From: Porphyrobacter sp.
GTDB taxonomy: Bacteria; Pseudomonadota; Alphaproteobacteria; Sphingomonadales; Sphingomonadaceae
Direction of reading: 5' to 3'
Length of the DNA stretch: 11,097 bases
NCBI GenBank assembly: GCA_021732945.1
Contig: JAKFWB010000076.1
Coordinates: 1-11,097 of the forward strand
Shown here: positions 1 through 6,092 of the stretch, piece after piece
Layout of the letters: every line of letters begins with the position of its first letter
Numbering within the stretch: position 1 is the first letter of the stretch
Made by a program: the position numbers and the translations under genes
Notes under the pieces: model-generated
The model's input: the letters and a program-made list of their open reading frames with translations, nothing else
What the model was told of the DNA's origin: nothing
Databases searched by the model: none

Positions 1-1345
1 TCAGCTTGGCCATCTTGCGGAGGTTTTGGGCGGTGGCGGCGAGGAGGAACTCGTCTCTTGCGCCGTTTGGACCTCGCAGGCGCAGGCGATCCATCCTGAG
101 GATGCGCTTGAGGTGCGCGAACAGCATTTCCACCTTCTTTCGCTGGCGGCGCGAGACGAGATAGGCGTCGGTCGTGGCGATGTCGCGCGCCAGATCACGG
201 GCGCCCTCGTGGACTTAACGCAGGATCTTGCGCGCCGGTTGTGCCGGACAGCAGCGTGGCTTGAGAGCGCAGGCGTCACAGTCGAGCTTGCTGGCGCGGT
301 AGCGCAGCATGCCGTTCTCATCGACGAACGGCCGTTCCTCGCGGTAGACCTTCTGCCTCTGGCGCAGCCGCTTGCCGGCGGGGCAGATATAGCTGTCATC
401 CTCGTGATCGAAGGCGAAGGCCGAACGCTCGAAGGTGTCGTTGCGGCGGACGGAATGATCGACCACAGGGATGTGCGGCTCGATACCGCGCTCCTCGACC
501 AGCCAGGACAGGTTCTTTGCATCGCCATATCCCGCATCGCCCGCGAGCCGCTCGGGCCACAGACCGAAGCGCTCGTGCGTCCGATCGATCATGCGGCGCT
601 GCGCGGTAACCTCGGCCTGGCGGATGGCGGTGGTGGCCTCGACATCGACGATCACCGCGTGCTGGAGATCGATCAGGTAGTTGGTGGCATAGGCGAAGAA
701 GGCACGCTCGCGGCTTGCAGCTGTCCAGCGCGCCGCCGGATCGGCCACCGCCAACTGCCTGGGCGGCACCGGGGTCGCCCCGCCAAAAGCAGCATCGTCG
801 AGCACGGCCAGATACTCGCGAACGGCATGGCTGCTGGCTGCGTCAGGCAAGGCGTCGGCGCTATCGACAGCGTGCTGGCGGTTCACATCGGCGCGAACGA
901 GGCTGCCATCGACCGCGAACCCTTCGCCGCCAACCAGCCCCTCGGCAATGCAGCGCGCCACGGTTGTCTCGAACAGCTGGCGCAGCACATCGCTGTCGCG
1001 GAAGCGCCCATGCCGGTTCTTGGAGAAGGTCGAGTGGTCGGGCACATCGCCTTCCAGCCCAAGGCGGCAGAACCAGCGATAGGCGAGGTTGACATGCACC
1101 TCCTCGCACAGCCGCCGCTCGGAACGGATGCCCATGCAATAGCCGATGATCAGCATCCGGATCATCAGCTCGGGATCAACCGAGGGCCGACCGGTCGCGC
1201 TGTAGAAGGGCCGCAGATGTTCGCGAATGCCCGATAGGTCAACGAACCTGTCAATCGAGCGGAGCAGATGATCCTGTGGAACATGCCGCTCCAGGTTGAA
1301 GCTGTAAAACAGCGCTTCCTGCGCCACCGTCCGTTCGCCCATCAT
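1..1345 (-). pseudogene. IS1182-family transposase, interrupted by an in-frame stop
   Basis: This is a DDE transposase that would cut and join the ends of the IS. The first 376 codons run from ATG at 1345 to a TAA at 215-217. The N-terminal part (residues about 10-130) resembles the DUF772 transposase domain common in IS1182 and IS5 relatives. Likely catalytic aspartates are D146 in GFAVDGSLV and D270 in LAGDAGYGD. A cysteine cluster (C321, C356, C359, C365, C366) fits the zinc-ribbon-like segment of the family. After the TAA the same frame stays open to the left edge (214-2) and encodes recognisable C-terminal sequence, including KKVEMLFAHLKR, whose glutamate is the likely third catalytic residue. 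The truncated product would lack it. The start has a GGAG a few bases upstream; a second ATG follows at once. The end of the gene is outside the window. A single-base change such as TCA to TAA would explain the stop; a sequencing error is possible. Confidence 0.85.
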
Positions 1346-1411
1346 CGGCCGTCTCCGCTTGCTCGCGAAGAGATAGAATCAATACTCTAGCGCGATTGCA
1401 AGTGCGAGTTT

Positions 1412-1428
1412 TTCAACAGAATCGACCC
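1412..1428 (-). repeat. Probable terminal inverted repeat of the IS
   Basis: On the minus strand this reads GGGTCGATTCTGTTGAA and continues into an A-run. Its position about 80 bases upstream of the transposase start and its G-rich tip fit the outer end of an IS1182-type element. The assignment rests on position and remembered similarity; the partner repeat is outside the window. Confidence 0.5.
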
Positions 1429-1500
1429 AGTTCAAGTCGTTCGCCGCCCCGCCTGCAAATGACGGCTTCGGGCAATTCCAGACGTTCCAATAAGCTTGCT

Positions 1501-1513
1501 TGAGTTGAACTCA
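1501..1513. repeat. 13-bp palindrome
   Basis: TGAGTT and AACTCA form a perfect 6-bp inverted repeat around a single central G. It lies between the IS end and the downstream end of the 342-residue gene. It could be a protein binding site or chance; nothing nearby assigns a role. Confidence 0.3.
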
Positions 1514-1549
1514 GGAACTGATACCAAAGCTTACTGTTGATAACCTATT

Positions 1550-1601
1550 GAGAGCGCCTCCGGCAACCCCCGGCGCGGTTCACGGCTTATTCTGCGCTCT
1601 C
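1550..1601 (-). terminator. Possible transcript-end hairpin downstream of the 342-residue gene
   Basis: GAGAGCGC at 1550-1557 and GCGCTCTC at 1594-1601 form a perfect 8-bp stem with a 36-base loop. The loop itself contains a small CCGG/CCGG stem (1560-1563 and 1570-1573). The stem begins one base after the TAG of the minus-strand gene. No T-run follows it on the gene strand, so it is not a classical intrinsic terminator. It may still stabilise or end the mRNA. Confidence 0.3.
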
Positions 1602-1602
1602 G

Positions 1603-2631
1603 CTAAAAGAGGGTAAGCCGCTCAATGTAACAAATCTCGTTGATTAAGCCCAGTTCTGTGCTGCCGCCTAAAAACTTCAGCTGGGCTGACCATCCGCCGA
1701 CGCCCACTCCGTCAATCTGATTAAATTGCAACGTCACTTTAAGCCTTGCAAACCCTCTCGCGGGAATAACGATTGGATCGTCCAATTTAAAGATGCTTCC
1801 ACGCGACGACCCCTTCTCAATAATGTTTACCTCGGCGACGACAGGAAGGATGTGAGCACCATCTAACTGCGAGGAAGAACCCTCTTCAAGCTGTGGAGGA
1901 TCGCTAGTCGCGAGAATTTTCACGCCAATGTCGGTGAGTAGGACAGATTGCTGGCCTTCATTTTGAAGTACGAACTCAATAACAGGTGCTTCGCTTGCTC
2001 CCGTAACCAGGGTGTAGCTCGGACTACTCGTTGACACCTCAGCGACAAGCTTATCAAAAAACTCATCGCTAAATGGCAGGTCCATCCTGGCCATGGCTCT
2101 TCCAAGATCGATCTCGGCGTCTAGAGCGCCATTCTCGTGCCTCGTTTCCTCTCGCTCGCCATAGACGTTTCCCGACCGCTTCACGCGCAGCACGGCGGCA
2201 ACCGCTGTGTTGATTTTGAAATCCGAAAGCTCCCGAACAGCGCGGGCAAGGAACGGTATGGCCTGGTCGGGACTGCTCGTAATGCAACCCTTAAATCCGC
2301 TACCGTCCCCAAATTTGCTAACGCGATCTATGCTTGCTGGAGGGCCTTCGGGAGGCAACAAAGCCGAACGATCGTTAAGAAGGTGCATGGAAATGATGGC
2401 GAGACGGCTTGGCGGCGCGGAAGGTGCTGTGCCCGGCAAAATCGCATCGCTGACGCCAGCGGCGATCTTGTCCGACGCCTTGTCCACAACTTTAAACGCC
2501 ACTCCTCCAATGCCCAAAACGATCAACAGACAAATTAGTACAGTGATCGGCTGTTTTAGTACTGGGTACAGCTCGGACAAAGTCGCACGAAGACCATCCC
2601 AAGTGGCTTTCAATTTAACGCTAATAGACAT
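1603..2631 (-). CDS. Hypothetical protein with one N-terminal membrane anchor
   Basis: A 342-residue protein of no family I recognise. A basic N-terminus (K6, K8, R15, K26) is followed by one hydrophobic stretch at about residues 28-47 (QPITVLICLLIVLGIGGVAF). The rest is soluble and mixed, which suggests a single-pass inner-membrane protein with the N-terminus inside and the main domain in the periplasm. Residues about 180-342 are rich in alternating hydrophobic residues (for example VIEFVLQNEGQQSVLLTDIG and ARLKVTLQFNQI). That pattern is compatible with a beta-sandwich, but it is only an inference. The start is ATG at 2631, preceded by a weak AGG-type ribosome site. No co-directional neighbour lies within the window, so it appears to be transcribed alone. 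The long undisturbed frame and protein-like composition support a real gene; the function is unknown. Confidence 0.75.
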   Translation of the reverse strand: MSISVKLKATWDGLRATLSELYPVLKQPITVLICLLIVLGIGGVAFKVVDKASDKIAAGVSDAILPGTAPSAPPSRLAIISMHLLNDRSALLPPEGPPASIDRVSKFGDGSGFKGCITSSPDQAIPFLARAVRELSDFKINTAVAAVLRVKRSGNVYGEREETRHENGALDAEIDLGRAMARMDLPFSDEFFDKLVAEVSTSSPSYTLVTGASEAPVIEFVLQNEGQQSVLLTDIGVKILATSDPPQLEEGSSSQLDGAHILPVVAEVNIIEKGSSRGSIFKLDDPIVIPARGFARLKVTLQFNQIDGVGVGGWSAQLKFLGGSTELGLINEICYIERLTLF

Positions 2632-3529
2632 CTTGCCTATCTACCCGTCCCAGTCTCCGGGCTACTGGCACATATTCAAGACGATCGATGATCAATGAAT
2701 GAGCAGTATGCAGCCAAACGCACCCTTAATGATTGTGGCTTTTATTGTAAAGCCTAGCTTGCAAAAAGGAACTATCTTCGATCACAGAGAGTCATTTAGC
2801 TTGCCGTAGCGAATATGTCCCACTTTGCGGTTCCCTCTCTCGCAAGCCGCCAGTCCGGTACGGCCCAATCTCTGCCGTTCAACGACGCATCTTCACGACC
2901 CACACGAATGTCAGCTCCTGGCGCAAAGTGACGTTTAGAGGCTCTGCCAGAAATGTCTGAAATGTCCCACTTCACCCCCTTCAGGACAACCGGCAGCAGT
3001 CGACCCCATTTCGGTCGCTGCTGTCTGCCGTCTTGAATGTCCGGTCCTGCCATAACCTGTCGATGGGGAACTTCGAAGCGGACAGTCGGAAAGGTGCCCT
3101 AATCACGGTCGTCGAGGCATCGCGGCTGGTTACCTGAAAGCGGACTTAGACCGAGCTTCCTTTGGATGGCGGCAATTGCGGTCGGTGCAGAGAGTGCGCT
3201 ATTGAAGGTGTGAGCGCGGAAACCTGGCTGTTGTTTAAAGAAGCCCGGCCCGCTTTGGCTCACCATTGTTGCCGTTTCCAACATTCTGGCAGGTTCCAGA
3301 AATCTGCCATCCAATCATAGAGAACATCACGGCCCCGTAGCGGGCAATGGACCACATACTCGCTGGATCCAAACAAAGCCTCGGCCATATACGAACTGAC
3401 GGGAAGTCAGAAAGCATTTTCGATCCCGCCCAAGCGAATAAACCGCGCCGAACTGCTACAGCGGATTCAAGGCAGCAAATCTTGGAGAGATTATTGATCC
3501 TGCACCCATATCAATCCATAAGCGTTGAT
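2632..3529. other. Long intergenic region without a convincing gene
   Basis: About 900 bases separate the divergent 342-residue gene from the amidotransferase-like operon. Short open frames occur on the minus strand (2796-3053, 3099-3314, 3235-3417), but none shows a ribosome site or a recognisable domain. The stretch 2814-3145 carries repeated short words: ATGTCCCACTT at 2814-2824 and 2962-2972, and GAAGCGGAC / AAAGCGGAC at 3075-3083 and 3137-3145. Its right part holds a possible gene remnant and an inverted repeat, both listed separately. Promoters for the flanking genes presumably lie here, but I could not identify convincing -35/-10 pairs. Confidence 0.5.
3321..3497 (+). pseudogene. Possible 3' remnant of an unidentified gene
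   Basis: A frame opens after a TAG at 3318-3320 and ends at TGA 3495-3497, giving about 58 codons with no obvious start of its own. Its last part (residues include FSIPPKRINRAELLQRIQ and ending SWRDY) has the look of a real protein C-terminus with a charged helix. It differs from the frame of the following gene. It may be the tail of a gene broken by deletion or by insertion upstream. I do not recognise the family, and chance is a serious alternative. Confidence 0.2.
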
Positions 3530-3532
3530 ATG
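3507..3532. promoter_or_regulatory. 8-bp inverted repeat at the head of the operon, possible operator
   Basis: CATATCAA (3507-3514) and TTGATATG (3525-3532) are perfect inverted repeats separated by 10 bases. The right arm contains the likely ATG of the first amidotransferase-like gene (3530-3532). Further TTGAT or ATCAA half-sites lie nearby at 3494-3498 and 3545-3549. The size and spacing fit a dimeric regulator's operator; an mRNA hairpin hiding the start codon is another possibility. No regulator gene is visible in the window. Confidence 0.35.
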
Positions 3533-4162
3533 ACCACGACGTCGATCAATAGCCCGCTGCTGCGAGGCACTGTGGTGTCAAACGGGATTGGCGGCGAAAA
3601 TGGCTATCTTGGCGGGCCAGACGTTGATTTTTGCGCCGCTGAAATTGGTGCGCATTTTACGCTTGATCTCAGCAGCGTCGATATTCTGCTCGTTCCCAAT
3701 GGTTCGGATAATGTCGCGCTCGGCCGCGTCAGTGTGCCAATCCGGACATTTCTTGATCGCGGGGGTACGCTCATCTGCTGCGACGGGTGGGTTACACCTT
3801 GGGTGCCTGGCAATGAATGGGTGATGTCTAATGACCACCGCACCATCGATGTCCGCTATCGGCTTGTCAGCGACCGGTTTGGTGTGATGAATGGCGTTGA
3901 CATTGACGCCCTGACTTATCGCCACGGGATCAGTGGCTGGTGGGCATGCGGTTACATAAATGCAGCGCCGGGCGCCGATGTTATTCTGGAAGATAGCTGG
4001 GGTCGCCCGATTATTGTTGTTGATAAGGTCACCACCGGCGGCACCATTGCGCTTACGGCCAGCGGCCCGATTGGCCCGTGGGCCGGTGATGATACCAGTC
4101 CTAGCGGAATTGCCATCAACCGGCTTTACGACAACTTTTTGAAACTTGCGCGTGTTCAATAG
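3530..4162 (+). CDS. Class I glutamine amidotransferase-like protein, first of a tandem pair
   Basis: A 210-residue protein without signal peptide or membrane segments, so probably cytoplasmic. Residues 50-87 show a beta-turn-helix-beta pattern typical of the class I amidotransferase-like (flavodoxin-like) fold: VDILLVPNGSD, a helix, then FLDRGGTLICCDGW. Residues 137-180 (WWACGYINAAPGADVI, then IIVVDKVTTGGTIALT) match the C-terminal part of such proteins. The usual GxCxG nucleophile elbow is absent, so amidotransferase activity is unlikely. The next gene encodes a related protein of the same length. The start is uncertain. ATG at 3530 gives a length equal to its partner but has a poor ribosome site. 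A TTG at 3494, in the same frame, has GGAGAG just upstream and would add 12 residues. An upstream ATG at 3347 would add 61 residues that look non-coding. The stop TAG is 12 bases before the next ATG, so the two genes are probably co-transcribed. Confidence 0.75.
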   Translation: MTTTSINSPLLRGTVVSNGIGGENGYLGGPDVDFCAAEIGAHFTLDLSSVDILLVPNGSDNVALGRVSVPIRTFLDRGGTLICCDGWVTPWVPGNEWVMSNDHRTIDVRYRLVSDRFGVMNGVDIDALTYRHGISGWWACGYINAAPGADVILEDSWGRPIIVVDKVTTGGTIALTASGPIGPWAGDDTSPSGIAINRLYDNFLKLARVQ

Positions 4163-4174
4163 AAGGGATGGCTG

Positions 4175-4810
4175 ATGGCCTGCATTGCAATGATCTACAA
4201 CGGAGTGTGGTCACATTATGCTGTGGCAAACGCGCCTAAATATCGTGAAATCTTAGACTTGCTTTATGTCCACGACATCAAAGCTGGTGATCTGGACGGT
4301 TATCAGGCGATTGTTGTGCCGTTCCAATCGCATCAAACTGCAATGAAGGCCCTGAAAGACGACGTTTTTTCGGTTCTGGCGCGTGGCGGGAAAGTGTTTG
4401 TCGAAGGCGATTCGACGTGGCTTGACGCGACCTGGGAGGATCGCCCCGTCAATAACTATTGGTGGGTGACTGATCCAGGCAACCCGCCCGCTGCGCAAAC
4501 CGATTATAGCCATCCGGTTTATAGCGGGCTTATTCCACGTCACGCATGCTGGCACACGCACGGCATCTACACTGCAGTTCCCGTGAGCGCGCAAGTTATT
4601 CAACGCAATGGCGCTGGCGAAATCGTAACTTGGGAAACCAGCGAATATGGTGGGAAGTTGCTTGTCACAACGCTTGATCCCCTGGTTGAACATGGCGTCC
4701 AGCAGATTCGCCATCTCGACAATTACGTTGATAATCTGGTGAACTGGCTGTGCGATGTGCGTCCCCAGGGCAGGGTTGAGATTGACTGGCGGATTGGGCT
4801 GGCCGCATAA
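4175..4810 (+). CDS. Class I glutamine amidotransferase-like protein, second of a tandem pair
   Basis: A 211-residue, probably cytoplasmic protein. It follows the first pair member by 12 bases and has a good ribosome site (AGAAGGGA at 4161-4168). Residues 44-82 (QAIVVPFQSH, a helix, then LARGGKVFVEGDSTW) and 112-170 (SHPVYSGL, CWHTHGIY, VTWETSEYGGKLLVTTLDP) follow the pattern of class I amidotransferase-like or ThuA-like proteins. They align block by block with the preceding protein, so the two are diverged paralogues. No cysteine nucleophile elbow is seen; the histidine-rich RHACWHTHG (122-130) is a candidate ligand or metal site, but this is inference. It lies 37 bases upstream of the solute-binding protein gene, which places it in the transporter operon. 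Roles such as ligand processing or sensing are possible; nothing in the sequence decides between them. Confidence 0.75.
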   Translation: MACIAMIYNGVWSHYAVANAPKYREILDLLYVHDIKAGDLDGYQAIVVPFQSHQTAMKALKDDVFSVLARGGKVFVEGDSTWLDATWEDRPVNNYWWVTDPGNPPAAQTDYSHPVYSGLIPRHACWHTHGIYTAVPVSAQVIQRNGAGEIVTWETSEYGGKLLVTTLDPLVEHGVQQIRHLDNYVDNLVNWLCDVRPQGRVEIDWRIGLAA

Positions 4811-4847
4811 CAGCGTATCGACGCCAACCAGCCGCCAGAGTGAAATC

Positions 4848-6092
4848 ATGACAAATGCGCCGTTCGGCCTTACGCGCCGCGAACTGGGCCTTGGCCTGTT
4901 GGTTGCGCCTGTGATGCTTTCTGCCTGCGCCAAACCTGCCGAGGAGCGCATAGGCGCAGCCACCCCCTGGCGTGATATTGAAAAAATGGCACGCGGCCAG
5001 ACGGTTAACTGGCAAGCTTGGGCCGGCGATCCCAAAATCAACGACTATATCAAATGGGCGTCGGAAACGGTGAAGGCGCGGTACGGCATTGATCTCAGCC
5101 ATGTCAAAACAAGCGATACCACCGCGTTCATCCAGACGTTGCTTGCAGACAAGTCGGGCGGGCGCACGAGTGGCGGGCGCAACGATCTCATCTGGCTCAA
5201 TGGCGAAAACTTCTCGGCGGCCAAAGAGCTGGGGCTGTTGTGGGGGCCGTTTGCCGAACGCTTGCCCAACTGGGAACTGGTTGATGTGAAGGGCAAGCCA
5301 TCAACGATCACCGATTTTACGCTGCCTACTGAGGGCTATGAGTCGCCTTGGGGCATGGCGCAGCTGGCGTTTTTTCATGACGCTGCAAAGCTTGCCAGCC
5401 CGCCCCGGACTATTCCGGCAATGCTGGCCTGGGCGAAAAACAATCCGGGTAGATTTGCCTATCCAGCACCGCCAGATTTCACCGGCGTGACATTTCTTAA
5501 ACAGGCTTTGCTTGAGCTATCGGTGGATCGCACTCCGTTTTACAAGCCCGTCGATAAAGCCGGGTTCGATGGCCAAACCGCCCCGCTTTGGGCCTTTCTC
5601 AACCAGCTTCATCCCGTTGCCTGGCGGGGCGGAAAAAGTTACCCGCCCGACTATCCCAGTCTGCGGCAATTGCTTGAAGATCAGGAAATTGACATCGCAT
5701 TTGCGTTCAACCCTGCAGAAGCGTTGAATGCAGTCAATGCGGGCTTGTTGCCGCCGACAACGCGCGCATATATTCTCGACGGTGGAACAATTCAGAACAC
5801 CCATTTCCAGGCCATCCCGTTCAATTCATCGGCCAAAGCAGGCGCAATGGTTGTTGCCAATTTTCTGCTTTCGCCAGAAGCACAGGCTCGCAAGGCTGAT
5901 CCCAGGGTGTGGGGCGATGCAACAGTATTGAACCTTGCGGCAATCACGCCAGCACAAAGACAACTCTTTGAGGCGCTGCCAAAAGGTTCGGCTCTGCCAG
6001 ACGAAAAGTCGCTTGCGCGTGCGCTTGCCGAACCGCATCCAAGCTGGATGCTGGCGTTGGGAGACGCCTGGCGCGCGCGCTACGCAACGTGA
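4848..6092 (+). CDS. ynjB: ABC importer solute-binding lipoprotein, YnjB family
   Basis: A 414-residue periplasmic binding protein that should capture the substrate for the importer encoded next. The N-terminus combines a twin-arginine-like TRRELGLGLL (residues 9-18) with a lipobox LSAC ending at C27, so it is probably a lipoprotein and possibly Tat-exported. Segments match my memory of E. coli YnjB closely: DLIWLNGENF, ESPWGMAQL, YPAPPDFTG, LHPVAWRGGKSYPP, FLLSPEAQARKADP, VWGDATVLN and AEPHPSW. The substrate of E. coli YnjB is not established. The start ATG at 4848 has AGAGTGA upstream and gives a proper signal peptide. The longer frame reaching back to 4755 would overlap the preceding gene and is rejected. 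The TGA overlaps the GTG start of the permease gene (GTGA, 6089-6092), indicating translational coupling. Confidence 0.92.
   Translation: MTNAPFGLTRRELGLGLLVAPVMLSACAKPAEERIGAATPWRDIEKMARGQTVNWQAWAGDPKINDYIKWASETVKARYGIDLSHVKTSDTTAFIQTLLADKSGGRTSGGRNDLIWLNGENFSAAKELGLLWGPFAERLPNWELVDVKGKPSTITDFTLPTEGYESPWGMAQLAFFHDAAKLASPPRTIPAMLAWAKNNPGRFAYPAPPDFTGVTFLKQALLELSVDRTPFYKPVDKAGFDGQTAPLWAFLNQLHPVAWRGGKSYPPDYPSLRQLLEDQEIDIAFAFNPAEALNAVNAGLLPPTTRAYILDGGTIQNTHFQAIPFNSSAKAGAMVVANFLLSPEAQARKADPRVWGDATVLNLAAITPAQRQLFEALPKGSALPDEKSLARALAEPHPSWMLALGDAWRARYAT

Larger units (their letters stand above)
1..1428 (-). mobile_element. IS1182-family insertion sequence, one end only
   Basis: The element is recognised by its IS1182-type transposase gene on the minus strand. 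The likely boundary on the right is at about 1428. Read on the minus strand, the sequence there begins GGGTCGATTCTGTTGAAAAA, which resembles terminal inverted repeats I recall for this IS group. About 80 bases separate this end from the transposase start. The other end lies beyond the left edge, so the matching inverted repeat and any target duplication cannot be checked. The copy carries a disabled transposase, so it probably cannot move on its own unless another copy supplies the enzyme. Confidence 0.75.

Noticed and set aside
26..1237. 403-codon open frame on the plus strand opposite the transposase
   Set aside because: It is the antisense shadow of a high-GC transposase gene; the minus strand gives a recognisable DDE transposase and this frame gives no recognisable protein.
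2207..2698. 163-codon plus-strand frame opposite the 342-residue gene
   Set aside because: The overlapping minus-strand frame is longer, has a coherent membrane segment and protein-like composition; this one does not.
2796..3053. 85-codon minus-strand frame in the intergenic region
   Set aside because: It spans the two copies of the ATGTCCCACTT word, so the repeated KWDI in its translation reflects the DNA repeat. No ribosome site or domain is visible.
3099..3314. 71-codon minus-strand frame (and the overlapping 3235-3417 frame)
   Set aside because: No recognisable family, no ribosome site, and overlapping frames of similar length suggest chance.
3400..3530. Thiamine (TPP) or cobalamin riboswitch upstream of the operon
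   Set aside because: Considered because YnjBCD resembles thiamine-type importers, but none of the conserved core words of either riboswitch could be found here or at 8404-8599.
4755..4847. Upstream extension of the YnjB frame
   Set aside because: It would overlap the preceding gene by more than 50 bases and bury the signal peptide; the ATG at 4848 has a ribosome site and a correct N-terminus.
4253..5041. 262-codon minus-strand frame
   Set aside because: It covers parts of two well-supported plus-strand genes and shows no recognisable domain.
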